19,170 nucleotides of DNA from positions 1 to 19,170 of the forward strand of contig JBBQVN010000064.1 in assembly GCA_038211475.1 (NCBI GenBank), in the 5' to 3' direction. Below the pieces are notes generated by a model, which saw only the letters and a program-made list of their open reading frames with translations, had not been told where the DNA came from and made no database searches. Both the position numbers and the translations under genes were made by a program. The DNA comes from JANYBT01 sp038211475. Its GTDB lineage: Bacteria; Acidobacteriota; Terriglobia; Terriglobales; Acidobacteriaceae. This document shows, in pieces, positions 1 to 7,435 of the stretch; position 1 is the stretch's first letter, and the number at the start of each line of letters is the position of its first letter.

Positions 1-222
1 TACGCACGAATCGTGACCGATGGAGTGCTGATCCTGGTAGCTGCCCGTGATAGTCCCAGCCATGTTAATGGAGCGCGGTGAAGTTGACTATGACCCCGGG
101 ACATCGAAGGAGATGATCTCCTGGGCGGACGCAGCCGGGACACACACGAACAGGATGGTGGACGCGGCTGATAAAACCATTACTCGCTTCAGGCGCCTCC
201 GGATGACGAACCAGGGCAGCAT
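1..222 (-). pseudogene. Secreted FDVPGS-type protein, N-terminal part, disrupted
   Basis: This is the 5' end of a minus-strand gene that leaves the window at base 1. From the ATG at 222, with GGAGG four bases upstream (227-231), it encodes a basic stretch, a hydrophobic core and an ASAQE cleavage region, so it is a signal peptide. The mature protein begins EIISFDVPGS and then meets an in-frame TAG (about 88-90). Reading through gives STSPRSINMAGTITGSYQD, which matches the usual continuation of acidobacterial secreted proteins that start 'ITFDVPGS-TSTSP-INPAGAITGYY'. Near bases 5-15 the frame gives GHDSC, but one extra base would restore the expected GHGFVR, so there is probably also a 1-base deletion. 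The nonsense codon and the frameshift are seen directly; the family is recalled from memory. The function of these repeat-bearing secreted proteins is unknown. Confidence 0.6.
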
Positions 223-279
223 ATTGCCTCCAACTGAGGTTTTTTGCTGGATGCGGGGATCCAGTGACTGATTCTGCAC

Positions 280-764
280 CGCTTCATCACGGAAAGCAAG
301 CTCAGCTAGACCGGTTCATCGCCGGCGCCGCCAGTGTTGACCGGGTCTCTCATTCCGCCGTTAACGTCATACTTTCGCGGGCCTGCTGCGCCAACCGAGT
401 GCCAGGACCATGCACCTGAGCCAGAAGTCAAATTTCTCAGCTATTACAGCATCGCGAAAGTGAACTGCGGAATTGGCCAGTAGAGAAAGGGTCGAAATCG
501 GGCGCATCTCCGCTTCTCAGGAGAAGGCTCTCCCGTTCGCTTAGGAGCGCGAATCTAGCCACTTGGCGGGAGAGGGATTCATATCAAGTAATAACTAGTT
601 ATTAATCAACTCCATACGGATGTCTCCCACAGATATACCCCCAAATGTACCCACTGGCAGGCAGCGCTGGGCTATGTTCTCACAGAATTTCTGTAAGGGC
701 TGCACACCTTGCGCACCAAAAGGACTCCCCAAAGGGGTGGCGTGCCACGGGGTACACCAGTGAG
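280..764. other. Gene-free stretch with one perfect palindrome
   Basis: No convincing coding region is seen on either strand. The only marked structure is the 16-bp AT-rich palindrome at 589-604, listed separately. Confidence 0.5.
589..604. promoter_or_regulatory. 16-bp perfect palindrome, possible operator
   Basis: TAATAACTAGTTATTA is identical to its reverse complement. It lies in an AT-rich pocket of an otherwise GC-rich, gene-free stretch. It could be a binding site for a dimeric repressor, but no intact gene starts next to it, so any target is lost or outside this view. Confidence 0.35.
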
Positions 765-769
765 CACAA

Positions 770-865
770 AACATCGCCGGGCGCGACCGGATGCGGCAAC
801 TTCACCTGCATCACCGTCGTGTCTTTGGCGTTGTTGTCATCCGGCGCGATGAACTTCATAGTCAT
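770..865 (-). pseudogene. Fragment of M1-family metallopeptidase-like protein
   Basis: Read on the minus strand from an ATG at 865, the frame gives MTMKFIAPDDNNAKDTTV followed by MQVKLPHPVAPGD. This resembles the N-terminal beta-domain of acidobacterial M1 (aminopeptidase N-like) proteins, where a 'PDDGNADDRTV' segment precedes 'LPxPVAPG' and a hydrophobic strand. After PGD the frame runs into low-complexity sequence with no similarity, and no catalytic HExxH region is present. The surrounding open frame is much longer (187 codons, 680-1243) but only this segment looks protein-like. I regard it as a relic of a peptidase gene. The match is from memory and the fragment is short. Confidence 0.4.
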
Positions 866-943
866 CTGTGTCCTCCAGTTCCATTGTATGAATGGATTGT
901 GAAAGGAAGGAGAAAATCGGAAGAGAGGAGGAGATTGCCAACC

Positions 944-1051
944 GCGGCGCCCCCTATAAGAATGCCGATGTTGGCCAAGAGCGCCAACGCCAAGGTGGTG
1001 GTGATCGGCGGCGGGAAGAACGGCCTGCCGCTGATTCTGGGCAATCAGTAG
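944..1051 (+). pseudogene. C-terminal fragment resembling an SPFH/band-7 protein
   Basis: The frame ending at the TAG 1049-1051 reads MLAKSANAKVVVIGGGKNG followed by LPLILGNQ. A 'NAKVVVIGGG-DGLPLIL' tail is what I recall from the C-terminus of some bacterial SPFH (stomatin/prohibitin-like) proteins. Nothing upstream in this frame continues the family: before about 940 the frame turns into arginine-rich low-complexity sequence. It is therefore at best a tail left after a deletion. It lies on the opposite strand from the M1-like fragment just to its left, so the two did not belong to one gene. Confidence 0.3.
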
Positions 1052-1263
1052 GGGCCCATGGCCGACAGCAAGCTGCTCATGGCAATGCTGCGGCCAGGTT
1101 TCAAGTTCCAAGCTGGGACGAGCCTGGAAGAGCCGCCCTTGAGCCGCTGGAACGGCTGGGTTGAAGAGCGGGCTGGGTGGAAAAGAAGGGAGAAGACAAC
1201 TTGTGTTTCCGTGTGGAGTAGTGCACAATGGCGCGCTGTCCAAAAACTTGGAGATCGCGGCTT

Positions 1264-1268
1264 AGGAG
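1264..1268 (+). promoter_or_regulatory. Ribosome-binding site of the ceramidase-like gene
   Basis: AGGAG lies nine bases upstream of the ATG at 1278 and fixes this start over the open frame that extends further upstream. Confidence 0.7.
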
Positions 1269-1277
1269 TTCTCGCAC

Positions 1278-3212
1278 ATGGCCTACTTTCGAGCCGGAGT
1301 GGCAACCCGCGACATCACCCCGGCGCAAGACCTGATCACTGCCGGACGCATCTGGCTGTGGGGCTTTGGCAATCGCGAAGCGGCTTGCGAAGGTGTTTAC
1401 CAGCGCATCAGCGCCCGCGCCCTCGCCATTCGGGACACCGCGGGTGCGACCATCGTGCTGGTGACCCTGGACCTGGGCGCGCTCGATCCCGCCATGACGG
1501 CCGCGGTCCGCGCGCGCATCACCGCCGCGCACGGCATCGCGGGGGAATACATCTGCATCAACGTCAGCCATACCCACGGCGGGCCGGTGGCCGCCACCAT
1601 TCCCACCTGGCAGCTCGGCGTGGGCAAGGCTGATCCCGACTACTTCAACTTCGTCACCAACCAGACCACCGGCGTGATTGAGGATGCGCTCGGCAACATG
1701 CTGACTGCCTCCCTTTCCTGGGGACGAGGCGCCACACAGATCGGCAATGACCGCCACTTTCCTTACCACGGCCTGCCCAGCACTTACGACCCCACGCTCG
1801 ATGTACTGCGCGTCTTTAGCCCGTTGCTCCGGAGCAGTGTGGAGGGCCCTCCCGGGATGCCGCTCGCCACGGTCTTTTTCGCGAACTGCCATCCCGTGTG
1901 CTACGGCAACACGAACCTGGTCTACTCCGACTTCCCCGGCGTCGCTCGCGAGGAAGTGGAGAAGGGCGGCGGCGGCACTGCCATGTTCGTCCAAGGATAC
2001 GCCGGCACCTGCAACCCGGGCAGCGCCAGCGTCGCCGGCGACATCGACTCCGTAGGACAGCAACTGGCCAAGGATGTGCAAGCAGTGGTCAACACCGGGA
2101 TGCATCCCCTCGACGGCCCGATTGACGCGTGGCTCAATTCCGTAGACCTGCCCATCCAGCCGCTGGACCTCAGCACTTTCGCCGCGACGACCGCCTGGTC
2201 CAAGACGCAGAATGACAATGTGCTGGTGGAGCTGATCGCGCGCTGGGAAGCCTACATGTCTTCGTTCCCGCAAGGCCCGCCCGCCGTGCTGCCCACGCAA
2301 CTGCAGGGCATCCGCATCGGCGTCTCGCCCAACCAGTGGTACCTGGTGGCCAGCTCGCATGAGGTCGCCATGGACTTCGGCCCTACCATCCGGTGCATCT
2401 GGCCGTATCCGCGCATCACCGTGGCCGGCTATACCAATGCGCAGCTCTCTTACCTGCCGTCACGCTATGTGCTGCAGAACCCGGACTCGCGCGCTAACTT
2501 TCCGGTCAACGCCGCCCCCAACTATGAGGGTGCCTGGGCCTTCCTCTGGTATGGCCATCGCGGACCCCTGACCGACGACGTGGACGAGATTTTTATCCAG
2601 GGACACGTCAACCTGCTCGATCCTGGCTGGACCGAAATCGGCCACGCCGAACTGGTGACTGGCATGGCCTCGTGGAACGGCAAGCTGTACTGCACCACCA
2701 GCAACAACCGCTTGTGGAGCCGCGACCCCGTCACGCATGACATCCCCTGGCAGCACCTGGGCCACGCCGGCAGCGTAGTTGGCCTGGCCGCCACGGATGG
2801 CCTGCTCTACTGCGCTACCAGCCTGGGCGACCTGTGGCAGCGCAGCATCGACGGCTTTGACGTTCCCTGGACCAAGATCGGCCAGGCCCAGCTCGTCTCC
2901 GCCATGACCTCGCTCAACGGTGTTCTGTACGCCACCACCACGAACAACAAACTGTGGTGTCGAGGCACACAACCTTACGACATCCCATGGGAGAACCTCG
3001 GTCACGCGGTCACGGTAGTTGGCCTGGCCGCGGCGGGCGGCAAGCTGTTGTGCGTCACCGCCAACGACAACCTGCACTGGCGCGAACCGGTCGGAGGTGA
3101 CATTCCCTGGCAACTTTACGGCTTCGCCGAGCATGTGGTCGGAATGACGGCGATCGGGGAAACGCTCTATGTGGCGACCCGCGAAGGCAAACTCTGGCAG
3201 CGGCAAATGTAG
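1278..3212 (+). CDS. Neutral/alkaline ceramidase-like protein with tectonin-type repeats
   Basis: The 644-residue protein has two parts. Residues 1 to about 440 match the neutral/alkaline non-lysosomal ceramidase N-terminal domain: GVATRDITP near the start, SHTHGGP at 97-103 (His98, His100), ANCHPV with His205, Glu362 in SSHEV and Tyr385/Tyr392 in GYTNAQLSYLP. Known ceramidases bind zinc through two His, a Glu and a Tyr in this order, so the metal site appears complete. The segment that carries the catalytic Ser in Pseudomonas ceramidase reads GYAGTCNP (about 240-247) here, without that Ser, so the true substrate may not be ceramide. The usual C-terminal domain is missing. In its place, residues 451-644 form five 40-residue repeats, probably a tectonin-like beta-propeller. 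No signal peptide is visible, so it would be cytoplasmic or exported in another way. It stands alone, with degraded sequence on both sides. Confidence 0.85.
   Translation: MAYFRAGVATRDITPAQDLITAGRIWLWGFGNREAACEGVYQRISARALAIRDTAGATIVLVTLDLGALDPAMTAAVRARITAAHGIAGEYICINVSHTHGGPVAATIPTWQLGVGKADPDYFNFVTNQTTGVIEDALGNMLTASLSWGRGATQIGNDRHFPYHGLPSTYDPTLDVLRVFSPLLRSSVEGPPGMPLATVFFANCHPVCYGNTNLVYSDFPGVAREEVEKGGGGTAMFVQGYAGTCNPGSASVAGDIDSVGQQLAKDVQAVVNTGMHPLDGPIDAWLNSVDLPIQPLDLSTFAATTAWSKTQNDNVLVELIARWEAYMSSFPQGPPAVLPTQLQGIRIGVSPNQWYLVASSHEVAMDFGPTIRCIWPYPRITVAGYTNAQLSYLPSRYVLQNPDSRANFPVNAAPNYEGAWAFLWYGHRGPLTDDVDEIFIQGHVNLLDPGWTEIGHAELVTGMASWNGKLYCTTSNNRLWSRDPVTHDIPWQHLGHAGSVVGLAATDGLLYCATSLGDLWQRSIDGFDVPWTKIGQAQLVSAMTSLNGVLYATTTNNKLWCRGTQPYDIPWENLGHAVTVVGLAAAGGKLLCVTANDNLHWREPVGGDIPWQLYGFAEHVVGMTAIGETLYVATREGKLWQRQM
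2628..3209 (+). repeat. Five in-frame 120-bp repeats (40 residues each)
   Basis: Repeat units start at residues 451, 491, 531, 571 and 611. Each has the pattern W-x-x-(I/L)-G-x-A, then V-x-(G/A)-M/L, a glycine turn, LYC-T and LW-R, and ends (D)IP or (D)VP. Units 1-4 are exactly 40 residues and the fifth is 34. The periodic W, GHA and LW positions fit tectonin/beta-propeller repeats, which often bind carbohydrate or lipid head groups. The units differ at many positions, so this is an old duplication. Confidence 0.85.
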
Positions 3213-3289
3213 CGATCCGCTCAACGCGGAACGGTAAGAAAGTCCGATGGAAGAGCGAGAGGGTGGAAGAGCGGCCCTTTAGAGCCCTC

Positions 3290-3501
3290 AAGACTCGATT
3301 GGCGGCCAGCTTCCTACCGCCGCAGATCGGTGGCCGCCCACAGAGGTCCACGATGCGGACGGGACGGTGTGGTACGTCTTGAAGGACGGCACTGAAATTC
3401 TTCGGAAATACAAGGGCGGCGGGTACAACATGACGCCCTCGCTCCCGCGTAAACAGCTCGCGTTCCGCGGCAGCCGACTCCACCACGTCCCGCCGCGATA
3501 G
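3290..3501 (+). pseudogene. Unidentified open stretch, possible protein fragment
   Basis: The plus-strand frame with no start codon reads PPTEVHDADGTVWYVLKDG, then TEILRKYKGGGYN, and ends at a TAG near 3501. The composition is protein-like (WYVLKDGTEIL, KYKGGGYN), and an in-frame TAG lies just upstream near 3280. I do not recognise a family. It overlaps the histidine-kinase-like fragment on the other strand, so at most one of the two is real over the shared bases. Confidence 0.25.
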
Positions 3502-3577
3502 CCCGCAATTTCTCGGGGGACATGCCTCGCCCTGAATCTTGAACCACCACGACTGCCTTTCCGAGCGGTGTGCCCAC
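3425..3577 (-). pseudogene. Fragment of a histidine kinase ATPase domain
   Basis: The minus-strand frame reads VVVQDSGRGMSPEKLRAI followed by AAGRGGVGCRGTR. This matches the G1 region of the HATPase domain of LiaS/NarX-type kinases ('V-V-DNGRGMS-EKL ... GVGLRGMRER'). After the second glycine motif the frame is lost: no 'GG-LEI-S' continuation follows, and the rest is low-complexity. No dimerisation or sensor region is found upstream. It is a short relic. Confidence 0.5.
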
Positions 3578-3647
3578 TGTCCAACCCCCGTAGGCGACGA
3601 ACTGTCGTTATCCAGCGCTAACGTACCCTCAACGACCCAAAAACTGT

Positions 3648-3755
3648 CCTATGGCGCGATCGGCAATTGCGCATTCGCCACCACCTGCCACTTCCCACCT
3701 TGCTTCTGGAACACGTGCAGGCTGCGGTGCGACTCACCGGCGCGGTGACCTGCTC
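3648..3755 (-). pseudogene. C-terminal fragment of a DUF4440/SnoaL-like protein
   Basis: The minus-strand frame reads AGESHRSLHVFQKQGGKW followed by QVVANAQLPIAP and a stop at about 3648-3650. This is the typical end of DUF4440/SnoaL-like cone-fold proteins ('R-xx-HVFVKRDGRWQVVA-QxT'). Upstream, near 3745, it runs into the opposite-strand integrase-like fragment. The fold is used by many small enzymes and binding proteins, so no function can be given. Confidence 0.45.
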
Positions 3756-3896
3756 GACAAGCGCCGGGCTCTTATGGATGAGTGGGCAACCTGCTGCGCG
3801 AGGATGCCTCGTGCGGTTGCCGTAGTGGGTAAGCAGATCCGCAAGCCCGCGCTTCGCTTCGACGCCACTCGGTGGGGAGGTGGGCGCAAGCGATAA
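3735..3896 (+). pseudogene. C-terminal tail of a tyrosine-type integrase-like protein
   Basis: The plus-strand frame reads THRRGDLLDKRRALMDEWAT and ends RWGGGRKR with a TAA at about 3894. P4-type and related site-specific integrases end with 'Y-R-DL--KRR-LM--WA-YC', so this looks like the tail of such a protein. The catalytic Arg/His/Tyr region is absent. It is a trace of a former integrative element. Confidence 0.4.
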
Positions 3897-3915
3897 TGTC
3901 CTCGTCCAGAATAAG

Positions 3916-3942
3916 TGACACTTTCGATAGAGTGTTAGGATG
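3916..3942 (+). promoter_or_regulatory. Palindrome-ATG element, copy 1
   Basis: TGACACT (3916-3922) and AGTGTTA (3931-3937) form an imperfect inverted repeat. It is followed by GG and the start-like ATGCAAG at 3940. The second copy at 9976-10001, on the minus strand, has the same layout: palindrome, two bases, ATGCAA. The frame opened by this ATG runs only 33 codons (MQVPQWKGTLLAVGL...) to a TAG near 4039, so its gene has decayed. It is probably an operator overlapping a leaderless start. Confidence 0.4.
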
Positions 3943-4129
3943 CAAGTTCCGCAATGGAAAGGCACCCTGCTCGCGGTAGGACTGGCCTCCCCCGCCTTCT
4001 CCATCCCCTCATCAGTTTCAGGTTTGGAGCAGACTATTTAGGGGCTAGGGCGTGACTCGGGGTTGTCAAGGAGTACCACGGACACCGCCGTGGGCTCCAG
4101 TTATGCAATCTAAATCTCCCGTCTAGTCA

Positions 4130-4230
4130 TCTGGTGTGATCTTCGATGCCTCCGGCAATTTTTACGGCACGCGGGCGAGGTTTTGGCTACGAAGCGAGTG
4201 GAATTTCAGCCGTAATTCTTCGCAAGATTG
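4130..4230 (+). pseudogene. Fragment of a choice-of-anchor-type repeat protein
   Basis: The frame at 4136-4173 reads GVIFDASGNFYGT. Secreted repeat proteins of soil bacteria carry many copies of 'GVIFDAAGNLYGTT-GG--G-GTVF'. The next residues, GFGYE, appear only after a frame change, and the sequence then degenerates. It is a single decayed repeat unit. Confidence 0.4.
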
Positions 4231-4233
4231 AAT

Positions 4234-4265
4234 GGGGCGGCTGGGCCCGTCGCCTCCGCCGCCCC
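4234..4265 (-). terminator. Hairpin downstream of the SGNH hydrolase
   Basis: GGGGCGGC (4234-4241) and GCCGCCCC (4258-4265) form an 8-bp GC stem with a 16-nt loop, about 46 bases past the stop of the minus-strand hydrolase. There is no clear T-run on the 3' side of the minus strand, so intrinsic termination is uncertain. Confidence 0.35.
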
Positions 4266-4310
4266 GTCATTCATCCCTTCATCCTCCGCAGCAGGTCCAG
4301 CCGTTCGACT

Positions 4311-5522
4311 CTAAAACACCGACAGATCAAACTGATTTGCCATGGCGTTGTCGCCAGAATTGTTGGGGTGAAGGTGATCGCCGCTGTCGTAAACCGCCAG
4401 AAGTTGCGAGGGTTTCGCTGGATCCCGAACGGCAAGGTCGAAGTCCACAAAGGCATCGAACAGGCCGCCGGCACGAATCGAGGCGTTGACGCTTTGCCGC
4501 GCGCTCTCCTGGGCCGCGGTCGTGCCCGCTACTCCTCCAAAGGGCGTGATGGTCGCGCCGATCACGCGCAGTCCCACAGCATGCGCCTGAGCAACGATCT
4601 GCTGGTAGCCGACGGTGATCTGGTTGGGATCGAGTTGGTTGGGAATCTGCAGGAGATCGTTAATGCCGAGCGCCAGAACGATGTCTTTCACGCCCGCCTG
4701 GGAAAACCCGTCGCGATTGAGCCGCGCGATTCCGCTGACTCCGGAGAAGCCCCATCCAGCAACAGCCGATTGCCACCAATACCTTCATTCACTACGCCAA
4801 AGACAGATGGTTTGGTTTGCAAACGGGTGGCGAGGAAATCCGTCCACCGACGGTTGGCATTCAACGATGAGCCGAAGCCTTCGGTGATGGAATCGCCAAT
4901 CGCCACGATCGCTCCGGTGGCTCCCGAGCCCGATACTTCTATACCGTCGAACAGGTAATAGGAGAATGAAACGCCAGTGAACGCCGTGCCCGCAGTCTCT
5001 TCAGTGTGATCTCCGATGGTGGACGAGTACGACAGCACCTGCGAAATGTAGTTAATCGACGGCGCCACGATGGAGTCAGGCAAATAGAGATTCACCGAGA
5101 GATTTTGCCCAGCCGTCACGACATAATTCGTACCGTCGCTCACTACCTGGCCCCCGGCTGGAATAGTGATCGTCTGCTGGCCGTTGAAGGTCAACTCGTG
5201 GATTGTGCCCGCCTGAATGTTCTTCGATCCCGATCCGCCGCTGGCCCCTACGGTCGCATGTCCGATCTTGACCGGAGCTGTGCCGAACGCGTTCGACACG
5301 CGAATGCGGACTTGAGTTCCGGCGATGCTAATGTGTGCTCTCCCGCACTGTGAGGTTAGCGATGGTGATGCCCGTATCCGGCGTGACCGGGGATGCGCCC
5401 CAGGTTGCAATCCATGTCGGGCTCTGGGCGTACGCAGGTTCCGGGGTGAACGTGAGGAAGGTAGCACCCGTCAGTACTAACGCCAGGGTCGCAACCCAAT
5501 ATTTTTCCGCGAATTTTCTCAA
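4311..5522 (-). pseudogene. Secreted SGNH/GDSL hydrolase with two frameshifts
   Basis: Joining three frames gives a roughly 400-residue SGNH esterase/lipase-like protein. The likely start is TTG at 5522, because AGGAG (rc 5529-5533) lies six bases before it. An ATG at 5549 is in frame but has no such site. A signal peptide ends EPAYAQ, then TWIATWGASP. Frame 1 ends near 5330 after LTVRE. Frame 2 resumes AHISIAGTQVRIRVSNAFG and carries block I GDSITEG and block II GGNR, then is lost near 4740 at a GGGG run. Frame 3 resumes VSGIARLNRDGF and carries the block III-like GIND and the block V DHLHPN with the catalytic Asp and His. All catalytic blocks are present. One insertion (or two deletions) and one deletion would restore the gene, so it is either recently dead or contains sequencing indels. 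Confidence 0.8.
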
Positions 5523-5598
5523 TGTCTTCTCCTGATGGCGCTGCATCACCAGTCCGCAACTCCGTCCGCAAATTTGGTATAACTTAGGCTATCTCGCA

Positions 5599-5741
5599 CT
5601 CCGAACCGAGTCAATCCCACAAAATTGCTCGGAGTGGCTCAGTTTGAAAGCTGAGCCATGGAAGACGAGCCTGGGATCAAGCTCGGTGACAAAGTGACGC
5701 GGTCAACCTAGAACCTAGCGAAACGCCGCATTGATCCCAGG
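5599..5741. repeat. Cluster of three inverted repeats
   Basis: Three perfect inverted repeats lie in 143 bases without a gene. CTCCGA (5599-5604) pairs with TCGGAG (5629-5634). TGGCTCAG (5635-5642) pairs with CTGAGCCA (5651-5658) across an 8-nt loop. CCTGGGATCAA (5670-5680) pairs with TTGATCCCAGG (5731-5741), 11 bp around a 50-nt loop. The element AAGCTCGG also occurs twice, once beside each arm of the third repeat. This could be a structured RNA, a small mobile repeat or old insertion-sequence ends. Confidence 0.45.
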
Positions 5742-6001
5742 AAGCTCGGAGAGCCATTCCACGGTACTCAGGGGTTACCCGCCGGCCATATCCAGGAAGG
5801 GGGCGGCAGGGCTGTGCGGGGAAGGAACCGATGCCCGAACCGCCAGCACCGACTAGAACAGGTTGAGTGGGGTATGGGTAACGTGGACCCAGCGAGAGTA
5901 TGGTATCAGGTGATGGCATGGTGAAAGGGGCCGAGTGAAGATCCGAGGCTCCTTGCGTAGATGTTGGACTGCTTTGAAACATCGAGGGCATCGTTGCGGG
6001 C
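5742..6001. other. Gene-free stretch
   Basis: Open frames exist on both strands but none shows a ribosome-binding site, a recognisable motif or a protein-like composition. Confidence 0.35.
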
Positions 6002-6454
6002 GTGAAAGCCATCTACCTAAGTGGAATATCCTGCGGCGCTCTTACGGCTCTCGTGGCTTCAATCCCACTCGCGCTGGCGTTCGGTCCGGAAATGCTCAGA
6101 ATTGCGCTCTTTGTCAGTACGATGGTGGAGGATACGCCTCCAAACCTGCGGACGATCGTCCATAGCATCCGGAGTAGAACCGGAGCTCGATATGCATTTT
6201 ATGCGAGTCCGGAAACACTGCGGGTAGAACGCATAGGATTTCAGCCCGTGATTCATGACAAAGCCCGCGACTGTGTTTTTGATCCAGGTCGATACCGTCG
6301 AGGTGTGTCCGAAATTCATCGGAGGCCTCAGCTTCCAGTTAGGCAACAAGTCTTCAAGAAAGTTAGCGCAAACGATCCGGTGGCGTCGAAGCCGCGCAGC
6401 GGCACAGTAGTGACCTTTAGGGCCCCCGTTCGTCTATGGTTTAGACACAGATGA
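6002..6454 (+). CDS. Doubtful small hypothetical protein
   Basis: A GTG-initiated frame of 150 codons starts with a hydrophobic segment (LSGISCGALTALVASIPLAL) that could be a signal or membrane anchor. No clear Shine-Dalgarno site precedes it. The last 60 residues are arginine- and proline-rich without pattern. A second plus-strand frame over about 6270-6350 reads FLIQVDTVEVCPKFIGGLSF and looks more protein-like, so this may be a decayed gene with a frameshift near 6270. I recognise no family. Confidence 0.2.
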   Translation: MKAIYLSGISCGALTALVASIPLALAFGPEMLRIALFVSTMVEDTPPNLRTIVHSIRSRTGARYAFYASPETLRVERIGFQPVIHDKARDCVFDPGRYRRGVSEIHRRPQLPVRQQVFKKVSANDPVASKPRSGTVVTFRAPVRLWFRHR

Positions 6455-6508
6455 CGACTCCCTGAGGGCAATCTCGAACGCTGGCCCTAGGTAAGTGAAA
6501 AAGACTAG

Positions 6509-7435
6509 ATGGTTTCATTGCAATCTGGATTTGATCGGGTCCTATTCGAGAGTGACTTGGTGCGCATCGGGGCCTTTCGCTGCGACCCAGGGAATCCGTC
6601 TTTTCAGGATACTGGCCCCGCGGAAAACTATTGTTTCGTGTTCCCACGGACGGCAGTTGAGATCCAGCACGAGCACGAGCCTTCATTCGTTGCCAACCCC
6701 AATGTCGTAACTTTCTACAATGCCGGTCAGAGCTATGGGCGAACCGCAATTAGTCCAGAGGGAGACCATTGCGATTGGTTTGGCGTCGAGCCGCGCCTCG
6801 CGCGGGATGCAGTCAGCGCCTTTGATCCTGGGGTGGACGACCGTGCCGAACGACCTTTCTTTCTGACTCGCGGATGGGCATGCGCCTCCACCTATCTGCG
6901 ACAACGAAATTTGTTCACACAAGTCTCGAAGGAGGTGGTGGATGTCCTGGCGGCGGAAGCGACTGTCGTGGATCTGCTCGATCAAGTGATTCGTTCCGCG
7001 TACGCTCCATTCAGCACGGTAGTTCGCCCGAAGGTCAGTCCACGGCAGCGTGCGACAGTTCACGACATCGAAACCATTCTCAGCGCGCGTCCGGCAGAAC
7101 CGATGAGCTTGAGGGGCATTGCGGACCAAGTGGGATTTTCCGCGTACCATATTTGCCACATATTCCATAGGGTGACGGGCACGAAGTTGCATCAGTATCG
7201 TCTGTGTCTGCGGTTGCGGATGGCGCTGACAGAAGTACTGGAATCAGCGCGGCCTCTGACTGATATCGCTCTCGACGCGGGTTTTTCAAGCCATAGCCAT
7301 TTCACCAGTTGTTTCCGACGCGAATTCGGAGCAACACCTTCGTGGCTCCGCAAAGTCCGCCCAAGCACTTCTTTAATTAGCAATTTTCTGATAGCGCCTC
7401 CCGCTCGAATTGGGATATTAGTGGCAGGGCCATGA
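6509..7435 (+). CDS. AraC-family transcriptional regulator
   Basis: The 308-residue protein has an N-terminal sensing region (about 1-185) and a C-terminal AraC/XylS DNA-binding domain. The latter contains two helix-turn-helix units: MSLRGIADQVGFSAYHICHI with FHRVTG, and PLTDIALDAGFSSHSHFTSC followed by FRREFGATPSWLR, the family signature. The N-terminal part (PRTAVEIQHEHEPSFVANPN, VTFYNAGQ, SPEGD) matches regulators with a cupin-like sensor. The start ATG has only a weak ribosome-binding site, but homologues begin about here with '-LFES-LVRIG-FRC'. Its TGA overlaps by 4 bp the ATG of the next gene (ATGA), which implies translational coupling. The target is unknown; the coupled TPR/FG-GAP gene is the obvious candidate. 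Confidence 0.85.
   Translation: MVSLQSGFDRVLFESDLVRIGAFRCDPGNPSFQDTGPAENYCFVFPRTAVEIQHEHEPSFVANPNVVTFYNAGQSYGRTAISPEGDHCDWFGVEPRLARDAVSAFDPGVDDRAERPFFLTRGWACASTYLRQRNLFTQVSKEVVDVLAAEATVVDLLDQVIRSAYAPFSTVVRPKVSPRQRATVHDIETILSARPAEPMSLRGIADQVGFSAYHICHIFHRVTGTKLHQYRLCLRLRMALTEVLESARPLTDIALDAGFSSHSHFTSCFRREFGATPSWLRKVRPSTSLISNFLIAPPARIGILVAGP

Noticed and set aside
680..1243. A 187-codon minus-strand frame
   Set aside because: Only the part at 770-865 looks like protein. The rest is low-complexity and overlaps the SPFH-like tail, so I kept only the fragment.
1101..2360. A 419-codon open frame on the minus strand
   Set aside because: It lies antisense to the ceramidase-like gene, is rich in Arg, Gly and His without motifs, and arises from the high GC of the real gene's third positions.
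2460..3224. A 254-codon minus-strand frame over the repeats
   Set aside because: It mirrors the 120-bp repeats of the plus-strand gene and shows no independent protein features.
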